Notes: a model not told the origin generated them from the sequence alone. Positions 8,706 through 17,405 are shown, numbered from the stretch's first letter. The stretch: DNA of 64,000 nt from Methylobacterium radiotolerans JCM 2831 (GCF_000019725.1 NC_010505.1:1302001-1366000), one strand, 5' to 3'. Translations and numbers: made by a program.

Positions 8706-9434
8706 TTACCGGGCCGCGGGGTCCGCGCGCCGCGCCTGGAGCGTCTCGGCGATCACCACGCCGGTCCGCAGGACGTGGCGATGGGCGACGGATCCGGCCG
8801 CGGCGGCGTCCCGCGCGGCGAGGGCCTCGAACAGGTCCCGGTGCTCGCGCGCCGATTCCTCCCAGCGGCTGCCGCTGGAGAGCGCGCGCAGGCGGGCCCA
8901 CTGGGCCCGGGCCTGGAGCGCCGCGTGGGCCTCCGCCAGCGGGCGGTTCCGGGCGGCCGTGACGATCGTCCGGTGGATCTCCTGGTTCAGGGCGAAATAG
9001 GCGTCGAGCACTTGGTCCCGGTGCATCCGGTCGAGCTGCGCCTGCTTGCCGCGCAGCTGGTCCATCAGATCTTCGGAGATCCGCGGCGCCGCGAGTTCGG
9101 CGGTCAGCCGCTCGATCCCGGCGAGCGCCTCGAACAGTTCGAGGATCTCCTCCGGCGTCCAGTCCGGGACGCGCGCGCTGCGGTTCTGGTGCAGCTCGAC
9201 CAGCCCCTCCGCCGCCAGGAGCTTGAGGGCTTCCCGCAGCGGGGTCCGGGAGATCCCGAGCGCCGCGGAGAGGTCCGTCTCCACCAGGGTCGCGCCGGCC
9301 GGCAGCGCGCCGCGCACGATCATGTCCTTGAGCCGGGCCGCCGCCTGCGCGTGCAGCGCGGTCCGCGGCACCTGCGCGGCCGGGACGACCAGGGCCTTGC
9401 GGGGCCGGCCCCGGCGGCGTGCCACCACGTCCAT
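8706..9434 (-). CDS. GntR-family transcriptional regulator, FCD (FadR) type
   Basis: 242 residues. N-terminal winged helix at about 25-90 (LKDMIVRGALPAGATLVETDLSAALG and ISRTPLREALKLLAAEGLVEL are the classical GntR helix-turn-helix and wing). The C-terminal FCD ligand domain, about 100-230, has the metal/ligand residues in FALNQEIHRTIVTAARN and REHRDLFEALAARD and the final histidine in VAHRHVL. An AT-hook-like RRRGRPRKA lies near the start. ATG 9434. It is divergent from the racemase/ABC/amidase operon and is its probable repressor, with the substrate of the pathway as ligand. Operator candidates lie in the shared intergenic region. Confidence 0.93.
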   Translation of the reverse strand: MDVVARRRGRPRKALVVPAAQVPRTALHAQAAARLKDMIVRGALPAGATLVETDLSAALGISRTPLREALKLLAAEGLVELHQNRSARVPDWTPEEILELFEALAGIERLTAELAAPRISEDLMDQLRGKQAQLDRMHRDQVLDAYFALNQEIHRTIVTAARNRPLAEAHAALQARAQWARLRALSSGSRWEESAREHRDLFEALAARDAAAAGSVAHRHVLRTGVVIAETLQARRADPAAR

Positions 9435-9517
9435 CGATCCTCCCGTTCCACCGCGCCAGCCTAGCGCGTCCGGCCACCCGATCGGTGTTCCATTTTTCAG
9501 CCTGTTGCGCTGACATA

Positions 9518-9551
9518 TCATGCAGTTGCGCAAATTGCATGCAGCATGCAG
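9518..9551. promoter_or_regulatory. palindrome-rich candidate operator for the GntR regulator
   Basis: The AT-rich gap between the divergent regulator and operon holds overlapping palindromes: TTGCGCAA (9526-9533), TGCATGCA (9536-9543) and GCATGC (9544-9549). GntR/FCD proteins usually bind short palindromes in the divergent promoter. The assignment is by position and symmetry only. Confidence 0.45.
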
Positions 9552-9601
9552 AAAATACCTTGTCGCCCGTCCAGGCCTGTCGGATGCTCGGTGCATCGGG
9601 G

Positions 9602-10360
9602 ATGGATGCGATGGAACGACCGAACCGCACGACGCGTCTGGGCATGCTGACGCCCTCGTCGAACAGCGTCCTCGAGCCGGCCACCGCCCATCTGCTGGCC
9701 GGGCACGCGGGCGTGAGCGCCCATTTCGCCCGCTTCCGCGTGACGGAGATCGGCCTGTCGCCGGCGGCCCTGGACCAGTTCGACCCCGAGCCGATCCTGG
9801 CGGCGGCCGACCTGCTCGCCGATGCCCGGGTCGCCGCGATCCTGTGGAACGGCACCTCCGGCGCGTGGCTCGGCTTCGACGCGGACGAGCGCCTGAGCGC
9901 CGCGATCACCGACCGGACCGGATGCCCGGCCTCCACCGCCGCGCTCGCCTTCCGCGCCCTGTTCCGCGCCCGGGGCTTCCGGCGGATCGGCCTCGTCACG
10001 CCCTATACCGGCGACGTGCAGCGCCGGATCCAGGCCAACTGGGGCGCGGCCGGTCTCGATTGCGGCGCCGAGCGCCATCTCGGCCTGTCGGAGAACTTCG
10101 CCTTCGCGGAAACCGGTCCGGAGGCCATCGCCGGCATGGTCCGCGCGGTGGCGTCCGAGGGCGTCGACGCGGTGGCGATCGTGTGCACGAACCTCGCGGG
10201 CGCCGCGCTCGCCCCGGCCCTGGAGGCCGAGCTCGGCGTGCCGGTGGTCGATTCGGTGGCCGTGACCCTGTGGAAGGGCCTGGACCTCGCCGGCTGCCCG
10301 ACCGCGCACCTCGCCGCGCACGGCCGCGCCTTCGCGGCGGGCGGGGAGGGCCGTCCGTGA
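9602..10360 (+). CDS. Asp/Glu racemase superfamily enzyme (maleate isomerase / arylmalonate decarboxylase-like)
   Basis: 252 residues. Fold and motifs of the maleate cis-trans isomerase / arylmalonate decarboxylase branch: LGMLTPSSNSVLEPAT near the N-terminus, WNGTSGAWLGF, GCPASTAALAF (first catalytic-loop region; Cys present in GCPAST), RIGLVTPYTGDVQRRI, and VAIVCTNLAGAAL (second catalytic Cys). ATG 9602 is taken; a second in-frame ATG at 9611 has a better-spaced GGGG. First gene of the operon; its stop overlaps the start of the ABC ATPase gene (GTGA). Likely rearranges a dicarboxylate or carbamoyl-acid intermediate of the pathway served by the downstream genes. Confidence 0.8.
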   Translation: MDAMERPNRTTRLGMLTPSSNSVLEPATAHLLAGHAGVSAHFARFRVTEIGLSPAALDQFDPEPILAAADLLADARVAAILWNGTSGAWLGFDADERLSAAITDRTGCPASTAALAFRALFRARGFRRIGLVTPYTGDVQRRIQANWGAAGLDCGAERHLGLSENFAFAETGPEAIAGMVRAVASEGVDAVAIVCTNLAGAALAPALEAELGVPVVDSVAVTLWKGLDLAGCPTAHLAAHGRAFAAGGEGRP

Positions 10361-11451
10361 GCGCCGGGACCACCCTGATCCTCGACGGGATCACGCAGCG
10401 CTACGGCTCGGCCCTCGCCGTCGACACCGTGACCCTCGACATCAGGGGCGGGGAACTCGTCGCCCTGCTCGGGCCGTCGGGCTGCGGCAAGACCACCCTG
10501 CTGCGGGCGGTGGCGGGCTTCCTGAAGCCCACGGAGGGGCGCGTCATCATCGGCGGTCAGGCGGTCGACCACCTGCCGCCGAACCGGCGCACCGTCGGCA
10601 TCGTGTTCCAGAACTACGCCCTGTTCCCCCACATGAGCGTCGCCGACAACGTCGCCTACGGCCTCGCGGCGCGGGGCGTCGGTCGGGCCGAGCAGAGGGC
10701 GCGGGTCGCCGAGATGCTGGCGCTGGTGCGGCTGGAGCACCTCGCCGGGCGCTACCCGCGGGAGATGTCGGGCGGCCAGCAGCAGCGGGTTGCGCTGGCC
10801 CGGGCGCTCGCCGTGCGCCCGTCGATCCTGCTCCTCGACGAGCCCTTCGCGGCCCTCGACAAGAACCTGCGCCTCGACATGCAGATCGAGATCAAGCGCA
10901 TCCAGCGCAGCGCCGGCACCACCACGCTGATCGTCACGCACGACCAGGAAGAGGCCCTGTCGATGGCCGACCGGGTCGCCGTGCTCAACGCCGGCCGGCT
11001 GGAGCAGTTCGCCCCCCCGACCGACGTCTACGACCGCCCCGAGACGCTGTTCGTCAACACCTTCGTGGGCACGGCCAACGTCCTGCACGGCCGGCTCGCG
11101 ACGGAGCCAGGCGGCGCCCGCGCGGTGGCCCTGGAGGCGGGCGGCCTGCTCCCCGCCGCCACGTCCCTGCCGGACGGGACCCGGGTCGCCGCCTGCCTGC
11201 GACCCGAGCACGTCGCCTTCGCGGAAGAGAGAGCGGGGTCCGGGGACGGGGAGGGGCTCGACGGCGCGGTCGAGGTCGGCCTGCCGCTCGGCGCCACCCT
11301 GGTCCACGAGATCCGCCTCGACGGCGGCGCCCGCCTGAAGACCGCCGAGCCGCGCGCGGCGGGCGCCCGGCCCCGGCCGCCCGGAACCCGCGTGCGCCTG
11401 CGCCCGACCGCCCCCGAGCGGGTCAGCGTCTTCCCCGATCCCCGCCACTGA
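10357..11451 (+). CDS. ABC transporter ATP-binding protein, PotA (polyamine/MOI) type
   Basis: 364 residues. ATPase of an importer: Walker A GPSGCGKTTL at about residue 39, Q-loop FQNYALFPHM, signature SGGQQQRVALARAL, Walker B ILLLDEPFAALD, H-loop VTHDQEEAL, and a C-terminal TOBE domain with CLRPEHV. It begins with GTG 10357 overlapping the previous stop (GTGA). Together with the periplasmic protein and two permeases downstream it makes a complete POPT/spermidine-putrescine-type importer. The substrate is more likely the heterocycle or amide degraded by the same operon than a polyamine (inference). Confidence 0.94.
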   Translation: MSAGTTLILDGITQRYGSALAVDTVTLDIRGGELVALLGPSGCGKTTLLRAVAGFLKPTEGRVIIGGQAVDHLPPNRRTVGIVFQNYALFPHMSVADNVAYGLAARGVGRAEQRARVAEMLALVRLEHLAGRYPREMSGGQQQRVALARALAVRPSILLLDEPFAALDKNLRLDMQIEIKRIQRSAGTTTLIVTHDQEEALSMADRVAVLNAGRLEQFAPPTDVYDRPETLFVNTFVGTANVLHGRLATEPGGARAVALEAGGLLPAATSLPDGTRVAACLRPEHVAFAEERAGSGDGEGLDGAVEVGLPLGATLVHEIRLDGGARLKTAEPRAAGARPRPPGTRVRLRPTAPERVSVFPDPRH

Positions 11452-11503
11452 GGCCGCGCCCGCCGCAGCCGCGCCAGTCGACACCGAGCCAGGAGAGCCG
11501 ACC

Positions 11504-12547
11504 ATGACCCTGCACCGCCGCAGCCTCCTCGCCGGCGCCCTGACTCTCGGCGCCGCGCAGGCCTTCCCGGGCCTGTCCCGCGCGCAGGCGCGCAAGCTCG
11601 TCTTCGCGACCTTCACGGGGAGCTGGGAGGAGGCGCACCGGGCCGTGCTGGTGCCGGCCTTCCGCAAGAGCTCGGGCGGCGACGTCATCCTCGATCCGAT
11701 GCTCTCGGTCGACCAGATCGCCAAGGTCCAGGCCGCCCGCGCCAACCCGCCGATCGACGTGATGCTGCACGATCCGGGCCCCGCCCTCACGGCCATCGCC
11801 CAGGACCTCGTCGAGCCCTACCCAACGGCCCAGTCCGCCCATTACGGCGACCTGATCGCCGACGCGCAGGAGCCGATGGGCCCGGCGCCGTTCTTCCAGA
11901 TCGTCGGCCTGACCTACAATCCCGAGAAGGTGAAGACGCCGCCGACCTCCTGGGCCGACCTGTGGAAGCCCGAGTACAGGGGCCGGGTCGGCATCACCAA
12001 CCTGAACTCGACGCTCGGCACCGGCTTCCTCGTGGAGATCGCCCGGATGCACGGCGGCTCGGAGACCGACGTCGAGCCGGGCTTCAAGGCGCTGGAGGCG
12101 CTCAAGCCGAACCTCGCCGCCGTCGCGGCCAACCCGGGCGCCCTGGCGGCCCTCTACCAGCAGGAGCAGGTCGACATCGGGCCGGGCAACTTCAACGCGA
12201 TCCAGATCCTGAAGGCCCGGGGCGTGCCGGTGGAGTTCGCCGCGCCCAAGGAGGGCATCATCGCCTTCAAGACGACGATCCACATCGTCAAGAACACCCC
12301 GGTGAAGGAGCTGGCCTTCAAGCTGATCGAGGCCGCCCTGTCGCCGGAGGTGCAGGCCAAGCTGATGCAGAGCCCCTACCTGATCGTGCCGACCAACCGG
12401 AAGGTCGCGATGGAGGGCGAGGTCGCCAAGGTCCTGGCGAAGGACGCCGAGGAGCTGAAGCGCAAGTCGGTGTTCCAGGACTGGGCCGCGATCAACCGCG
12501 GCCGGCCGGCCTGGATCGAGCGCTTCAACCGCGAGATCCGGGTGTGA
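11504..12547 (+). CDS. periplasmic solute-binding protein of the ABC importer (PotD/AfuA type)
   Basis: 347 residues. N-terminus MTLHRRSLLAGALTLGAAQA is a signal sequence (two arginines before the hydrophobic stretch, reminiscent of Tat) ending near FPGLSRAQA. The mature part starts KLVFATFTGSWEEAHRAVL, typical of extracellular solute-binding family 1/6 proteins, and holds the hinge-lobe motifs VDQIAKVQAARANPPIDVML and LYQQEQVDIGPGNFN. An AGGAG ribosome site precedes ATG 11504. Its stop overlaps the next start (GTGA). Confidence 0.92.
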   Translation: MTLHRRSLLAGALTLGAAQAFPGLSRAQARKLVFATFTGSWEEAHRAVLVPAFRKSSGGDVILDPMLSVDQIAKVQAARANPPIDVMLHDPGPALTAIAQDLVEPYPTAQSAHYGDLIADAQEPMGPAPFFQIVGLTYNPEKVKTPPTSWADLWKPEYRGRVGITNLNSTLGTGFLVEIARMHGGSETDVEPGFKALEALKPNLAAVAANPGALAALYQQEQVDIGPGNFNAIQILKARGVPVEFAAPKEGIIAFKTTIHIVKNTPVKELAFKLIEAALSPEVQAKLMQSPYLIVPTNRKVAMEGEVAKVLAKDAEELKRKSVFQDWAAINRGRPAWIERFNREIRV

Positions 12548-13449
12548 CGGCCGGGCCGGCCATCGCGGCGGCGGGCCCGGTCGCCGCGCCCCTCCGCCCG
12601 GGCCGCGCCTGGACGGCGGCCTACGACATCCGCCTCGCGCTGCCGCTCGGGGCGTTCTTCCTCGTCTTCTTCCTGGCGCCGCTGGCGCTGCTGCTGCTCG
12701 TGAGCTTCTACGCCGATCCGGCCATGACCCGGTTCGGCCTCGACCAGTACGCCCGGTTCCTGCTCGACCCGTTCTCCCTGCGGGTGCTCGGCGCGACCCT
12801 GTGGCTCGGCGCCGAGGTCACGGCGCTGACCCTCCTGCTCGGCCTGCCGCTGGCGCTGCTCCTGACCTGGGCGCCCGGCCGGCTGCGCGGCCTGCTGACC
12901 CTGATCGTGCTGCTGCCGCTGCTCACGAGCGTGGTGGTGCGGACCTTCGCGTGGATCGTGATCCTGGGGCGCCAGGGTATCGTCAACGCCGCGCTCCTCG
13001 GCCTCGGCCTCACCGACGCGCCGCTGAAGCTGCTCTACACCGAGGGCGGCCTCGTCCTGGCGCTGGCGCAGGTGCAGCTGCCGCTGATGGTCCTGCCCCT
13101 GGTCACCGCCCTGTCGCGGATCGACCCCAACCTCGCCGACGCCTCGGCGGCGCTCGGGGCGGGGGCGTGGCGCACCTTCGTGCGGGTGACCCTGCCGCTC
13201 TGCCTGCCCGGCATCGTGGCGGGCTGCCTGCTGACCTTCGCGGCGGCGATCACCGCCTTCATCACCCAGTCGCTGATCGGCGGCGGGCAGATGCTGTTCA
13301 TGCCCATGTACCTGTACCAGCAGGCCTCATCGCTCAACAACTGGCCGTTCGCGGCGGCCATCGCGATCGTCTTCCTCGTGGCGGTGCTCGCCTGCGTCAC
13401 GCTCCTCAACCTCGCGGGCCGCCTGTCGCGCGGCTACGCGCAGGCCTGA
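12544..13449 (+). CDS. ABC importer permease 1 (PotB type)
   Basis: 301 residues, six predicted membrane helices (for example LPLGAFFLVFFLAPLALLLL, VTALTLLLGLPLALLLTW, AIAIVFLVAVLACVTLLNL). The cytoplasmic EAA loop that docks on the ATPase is DASAALGAGAWRTFVRVTLPLCLPG. GTG 12544 overlaps the stop of the binding-protein gene by 4 nt. The N-terminal extension of about 25 Ala/Pro-rich residues is unusual but in frame. Confidence 0.93.
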   Translation: MTAGPAIAAAGPVAAPLRPGRAWTAAYDIRLALPLGAFFLVFFLAPLALLLLVSFYADPAMTRFGLDQYARFLLDPFSLRVLGATLWLGAEVTALTLLLGLPLALLLTWAPGRLRGLLTLIVLLPLLTSVVVRTFAWIVILGRQGIVNAALLGLGLTDAPLKLLYTEGGLVLALAQVQLPLMVLPLVTALSRIDPNLADASAALGAGAWRTFVRVTLPLCLPGIVAGCLLTFAAAITAFITQSLIGGGQMLFMPMYLYQQASSLNNWPFAAAIAIVFLVAVLACVTLLNLAGRLSRGYAQA

Positions 13450-13450
13450 G

Positions 13451-13479
13451 GTCACCTGGAGGTCACCGGGAGGTCACCA
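13451..13479 (+). repeat. three near-identical GAGGTCACC units forming the ribosome-binding region of permease 2
   Basis: GAGGTCACC occurs three times at about 10-11-nt spacing between the stop of permease 1 and the ATG of permease 2. Each unit carries a GAGGT Shine-Dalgarno core; the last one lies directly before the ATG. Probably a slippage product. Confidence 0.7.
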
Positions 13480-14297
13480 TGCGGACGAGCCTGCGGCGCG
13501 ATCTCGACTGGTTCAGCTTCCACGGCGCCGTGCTGCTGCTCGCCGGGCTCTGCCTCGTCCTGCTGGCGGCGCCGACCGTGATCGTCGTGGTGGTGTCGTT
13601 CACCAGCGGCTTCTCCCTGCGCTTCCCGCCGCCCGGCTACGCCCTGCGCTGGTACGCGGCGCTCGCGGAGGCCGAGCAGCTGCAGGCCGCCGCCTGGAAC
13701 AGCCTCGTGGTGGCGGGCTGGACGACCCTGCTGTCGGTGGTTCTGGGCACCGCCGCGGCGCTCGCCATCGCCCGGTCGCGGCGGCTCTCCGCGCGGCTCC
13801 TCGACAGCCTGTTCCTGTCGCCGCTAGTCCTGCCGGCCCTGGCCTTCGGGCTCGCGGCGCTGATGCTGTTCAGCCTCGCGGGGATCCCGGTCTCGCCGCT
13901 GACCCTCGTCCTCGGCCACACCGTGGTCTGCGTGCCCTACGTGGTCCGCACCACCGTGGCGGCCCTGTCGCAGATGGACCCGGTGCTCCTCGAGAGCTCG
14001 ACCTCCCTCGGCGCTTCGCGCCTCTACACGTTCCGCCGGGTGACCCTGCCGCTGATCCGGCCCGGGATCCTGGCCGGGGGCTTCATCGCCTTCATGGCGA
14101 GCTTCGACAACGTCCCGGTCTCGCTGTTCCTGCGCGACGCCGCCACCGACATGCTGCCGATCCGCATGTGGCAGGACCTGGAGGGCCGCCTCGACGTCAC
14201 GGTGGCGGCGGCCTCCAGCCTGCTGATCCTCGCGACCGTGGTGCTCGCCGCCGTGATGGAGCGGGCCGCCGGCCTGTCCCGCCGGATGGCCGGCTGA
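13479..14297 (+). CDS. ABC importer permease 2 (PotC type)
   Basis: 272 residues with six predicted helices (AVLLLAGLCLVLLAAPTVIV, TTLLSVVLGTAAALAIA, LLILATVVLAAVMERAAG). EAA loop: ESSTSLGASRLYTFRRVTLPLIRPG. The motif SFDNVPVSLFL is characteristic of PotC-type permeases. Starts at ATG 13479 after the triplicated GAGGTCACC. Forms the translocation channel with permease 1. Confidence 0.93.
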   Translation: MRTSLRRDLDWFSFHGAVLLLAGLCLVLLAAPTVIVVVVSFTSGFSLRFPPPGYALRWYAALAEAEQLQAAAWNSLVVAGWTTLLSVVLGTAAALAIARSRRLSARLLDSLFLSPLVLPALAFGLAALMLFSLAGIPVSPLTLVLGHTVVCVPYVVRTTVAALSQMDPVLLESSTSLGASRLYTFRRVTLPLIRPGILAGGFIAFMASFDNVPVSLFLRDAATDMLPIRMWQDLEGRLDVTVAAASSLLILATVVLAAVMERAAGLSRRMAG

Positions 14298-14315
14298 AAA
14301 GCCCGGAGCCCTCGC

Positions 14316-15068
14316 ATGCGGATCCTGCTCCTCAACCCCAACACCTCGGCGGCGATGACCGCGCGCATGGCCCGGGCCGCCGCGGCGGCGCTCGCCCCCG
14401 ACGCGCACATCACCGCGCTCACCGCGGCGACGGGCCTGCCCTACATCGCCAGTCGGGCCGAGGCGCAGCTCGCCGGGGCGGCGGTGCTGGAGACGCTGGC
14501 GGCGCACCATTCCGGCCACGACGCCGCGGTGATCGCGGCCTACGGCGATCCCGGGCTCGTCGCCGCGCGGGAGCTGTTCGACCTGCCGGTGGTCGGCATG
14601 GCCGAGGCCGCGATGCTGACCGCCTGCCAGCTCGGGGCGCGGTTCGCGATCGTCACCTTCGCACCCGCCCTGCTGCCCTGGTACGAGGACGCGGTGGCCC
14701 TGGCCGGCCTGTCGGCCCGCTGCGCCGGCCTCCACGCGGTGCGCCGGCCGTTCGCGGCGGTGACCGAGGTGCAGGACGAGTTGCGGCCCGAGATCCTGGC
14801 CCTGGCCGAGCGGGCGGTCGGGGAGGGGGCCGACGTCGTGATCCTGGCCGGGGCGCCGCTCGCCGGCCTCGCCGCGACCCTGCGGGACGCGGTGCCGGTG
14901 CCGCTCGTCGACCCGCTCGCGGCCGCCCTGGGTCAGGCGCAGGCCCTGGTGCGGCTCGGGACGCGGCCGCCCCGGGCCGGCCGCTTCGCCAGGCCGCCCG
15001 CGAAGCCCGCTACGGGCCTGACCGGGCCGCTCGCCCGCTGGATCGCGCATCGCGAGGAGGAGTCATGA
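14316..15068 (+). CDS. Asp/Glu/hydantoin racemase family protein (hydantoin/allantoin racemase-like)
   Basis: 250 residues. MRILLLNPNTSAAMTARMA is the hallmark start of hydantoin racemases; AAYGDPGLVAARELFDLPVVGMAEAA carries the substrate-binding part, with the usual first catalytic Cys position occupied by Tyr-Gly-Asp here; DVVILAGAPLAGLA occupies the second catalytic loop, where family members usually read G-C-x-x. Both canonical catalytic cysteines are therefore not obvious, which is odd. ATG 14316; stop overlaps the amidase start (ATGA). In a purine context the family includes allantoin racemase. Confidence 0.85.
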   Translation: MRILLLNPNTSAAMTARMARAAAAALAPDAHITALTAATGLPYIASRAEAQLAGAAVLETLAAHHSGHDAAVIAAYGDPGLVAARELFDLPVVGMAEAAMLTACQLGARFAIVTFAPALLPWYEDAVALAGLSARCAGLHAVRRPFAAVTEVQDELRPEILALAERAVGEGADVVILAGAPLAGLAATLRDAVPVPLVDPLAAALGQAQALVRLGTRPPRAGRFARPPAKPATGLTGPLARWIAHREEES

Positions 15069-16498
15069 CCCGGATCGACGCGGCGGGCCCGCTCTGGACC
15101 CTCTCGGCCGCGGCCCTGGGCCGCCGCTACGCCGCCGGGACGGCGAGCCCGGTCACGGCCGCCCGCGCCTGCCTGGAGCGGGCCGAGGCCGTGAACCCCA
15201 CGCTCAACGCCCTCGTCGCCGTCGATCCCGAGGGCGCGGAGCGCGCCGCCGCCGCGAGCGCGGCGCGCTGGCGGGCGGGACGGCCGCTCGGGCCCCTCGA
15301 CGGCGTGCCGCTGACCGTCAAGGACAGCCTGAACGTCGCCGGGTTCGCGACCGGCTGGGGCAGCCGGCTCTACGCGGGGGAGGGGACCGCGCGCGCGGTC
15401 GACCGGGACGAGACGCCGGTGGCGCGGCTGCGCGCGGCCGGGGCGGTGATCCTGGGCAAGACCAACGTCCCGGAGCTGACCGTCCAGGGCTACACCGGCA
15501 ACCCGGTCCACGGGGTCACCCGGAACCCGTGGGATCCGGCGCTGACGCCCGGGGGCTCCAGCGGCGGCGCCGTCGCGGCCGTGGCCTCCGGGATCGGCCC
15601 CCTGGCGCTCGGGACCGACGCGGGCGGCTCGATCCGCCGCCCCGCCTCCCATACCGGCCTCATCGGCCTGAAACCCACCGCCGGCCGGGTGCCGCGGGAA
15701 GGCGGGCTGCCGCCGATCATGCTCGACCTCGAGGTGGTCGGGCCGATGGCGCGCACCGTCGAGGATCTCGCGGCGGCGATGCGGGTCCTCGGGGCGGCCG
15801 ACCCGGATTCCGTCGCGCCGCACGGCTTCGGCCCGTTCGGGCGCGAAGCCGTGCCGGAGCGCCCGATGCGGATCCTCCACGTCCCGGCCTTCGGGACGGC
15901 CCCGGTCGATCCCGAGATCGCCGACAGCGTCGCCGAGGCGGCCGGGCGCCTCGCCGGCCTCGGCCACCGGGTCGAGACCGGCCGCTTCGACGCGGCAACG
16001 GCCATCACGGAGGCGTGGCCGGTCCTCGGCCAAGCGGGCATCGCGTGGCTGATGCGCGCGCATCCCGGCCGCCGCGACGACCTGGGCCCGGACATCCGCG
16101 CCCTGGCGGAGGCCGGGGCGGCCCTCTCGGCGGCCGACCTGTTCGACGTGCAGCGGATGGCGCTGGCGCTGCGCCGGGACCTCGCCGCCCTGTTCGCCGG
16201 CCACGACCTGCTGATGACGCCCGCCGCGGCGGCGCTGCCCTGGCGGGCGGAGGACACCCATCCGCCGCGCATCGCCGGGGTGCCGGTGGGGCCCCGCGGC
16301 TCGGCGACCTTCACGGGCTTCGTCAACGCTGCGGGCTGTCCGGGGATCTCGATCCCTTGCCGACCGTCGAGCGCCGGGCTGCCGATCGGGTTCCAGCTCG
16401 TGGCGCCCTGGGGCGGCGACGAGACCCTGGTGGCGATGGCGGCGGCCTACGAGGCGGCCCATCCCTGGCGGATGGTCTGGGAGGGCAAGGCCCCGTGA
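15065..16498 (+). CDS. amidase (amidase-signature family)
   Basis: 477 residues. Hydrolyses a C-N amide or carbamoyl bond. The Ser-cisSer-Lys triad is complete: Lys86 in PLTVKDSLN, Ser165 in TPGGSSGGAVAA and Ser189 in TDAGGSIRRPAS, spacing typical of the family. GNPVHGVTRNPWDP and GLIGLKPTAGRVP are further signature segments. ATG 15065 overlaps the preceding stop (ATGA); its own stop overlaps the next start (GTGA). Substrate is not predictable from sequence; the operon suggests a ureido or carbamoyl intermediate. Confidence 0.94.
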   Translation: MTRIDAAGPLWTLSAAALGRRYAAGTASPVTAARACLERAEAVNPTLNALVAVDPEGAERAAAASAARWRAGRPLGPLDGVPLTVKDSLNVAGFATGWGSRLYAGEGTARAVDRDETPVARLRAAGAVILGKTNVPELTVQGYTGNPVHGVTRNPWDPALTPGGSSGGAVAAVASGIGPLALGTDAGGSIRRPASHTGLIGLKPTAGRVPREGGLPPIMLDLEVVGPMARTVEDLAAAMRVLGAADPDSVAPHGFGPFGREAVPERPMRILHVPAFGTAPVDPEIADSVAEAAGRLAGLGHRVETGRFDAATAITEAWPVLGQAGIAWLMRAHPGRRDDLGPDIRALAEAGAALSAADLFDVQRMALALRRDLAALFAGHDLLMTPAAAALPWRAEDTHPPRIAGVPVGPRGSATFTGFVNAAGCPGISIPCRPSSAGLPIGFQLVAPWGGDETLVAMAAAYEAAHPWRMVWEGKAP

Positions 16499-16827
16499 CC
16501 GGCCTGTCCCTCCACGCCGTCGACGCCGCCACGGGCCGGCCGGCCGAGGGGATGCGCGTGCGCGTCCTGACGGCCGGAGGACGGCGGCGGGTGATCGCCG
16601 AGGGCCGCCTCGGGGCGGACGGGACCCTCGACCATCCGGTCGTGCGGACGCGGCTCGAGGCCGGGCTCTACGAGGTCGTGTTCGTCATCGGGGACTTCGT
16701 CGGGGCCGCGGGGGAGGGGTTCCTGGAGGAGGCCGCGATCCGCTTCCGGCTCGACGACCCCGACCGCCACTGCCACCTGCCGCTGAAGTTCACCGCCTTC
16801 GGCGTGGCGCTGTTCCGAGGCTGCTGA
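16495..16827 (+). CDS. uraH: 5-hydroxyisourate hydrolase (transthyretin-related)
   Basis: 110 residues. Opens the ring of 5-hydroxyisourate, the product of urate oxidation. The N-terminal LSLHAVDAATGRPAEGMRVRV contains the catalytic His of the family (LxxHVLDxxxGxPA), the second His lies in DRHCHLPLKFTAFG, and the C-terminus FRGC replaces the near-invariant YRGS tetrapeptide, an atypical ending. GTG 16495 overlaps the amidase stop. Its place as last gene of the operon ties the cluster to purine ring degradation, although no urate oxidase or OHCU decarboxylase lies here. Confidence 0.85.
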   Translation: MTGLSLHAVDAATGRPAEGMRVRVLTAGGRRRVIAEGRLGADGTLDHPVVRTRLEAGLYEVVFVIGDFVGAAGEGFLEEAAIRFRLDDPDRHCHLPLKFTAFGVALFRGC

Positions 16828-16958
16828 GCCGCGGGCCGCCCTTGGGACCGGCCCGCCCTGCGACGGCGCGGCCCGGCCGCCGCCCTCCCCCGCGCGGTGA
16901 CCGGAGCCTCCGGAGGGCCTAGACTCGGCCCCGTCGCGGCACGCGCAGGAGGAAGCCG

Positions 16959-17405
16959 ATGCGGGTTCAGGCGATGACGATCCCGGCCGCGGCCGGCCGC
17001 GCGCATCGCGGCGCCCCGCCGGCGCGCCTGCTGCTGGCCGCGCTGACGATCCTCGCGCTTCCGCTGGCCTTCCTCGCGGCCGGGCGGGTCCCCGCGGCGC
17101 CCGTCGACCCCGACCTCGCGCGGGTGATCCGCTTCATGGCGCTGCTCAAGGGCGGCTTCGCCCTGGCGGCTTTGGCCGGCTGCTTCTGGCGTCTCGGCCG
17201 GCCCGCCGGATGGCGCAGCCTCGTCTACGTGGCCGGACCGCCGCTGATGGCGCTCGGGGCGGCCGGCCTGTGGTCCCTGCGCGATCCCGGGCCGGCGGCG
17301 CTCGGCCTGCATCTCGGCTTGTTCTCGGTCCTCGCGGCGGCGCTGACCGACCGCGAAGCCCTGCCCGACCGGCGCCGCGCGGCGCGCCGTCAGATCGTCT
17401 CGTAG
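16959..17405 (+). CDS. hypothetical membrane protein
   Basis: 148 residues with four hydrophobic stretches: LLLAALTILALPLAFLAAG (about 24-42), FMALLKGGFALAALAGCFW, SLVYVAGPPLMALGAAGLW and ALGLHLGLFSVLAAALT, ending in a basic tail. No family recognised. An AGGAGG ribosome site lies 8 nt before ATG 16959. Converges with the next gene, overlapping its 3' end by 16 nt. Confidence 0.6.
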   Translation: MRVQAMTIPAAAGRAHRGAPPARLLLAALTILALPLAFLAAGRVPAAPVDPDLARVIRFMALLKGGFALAALAGCFWRLGRPAGWRSLVYVAGPPLMALGAAGLWSLRDPGPAALGLHLGLFSVLAAALTDREALPDRRRAARRQIVS

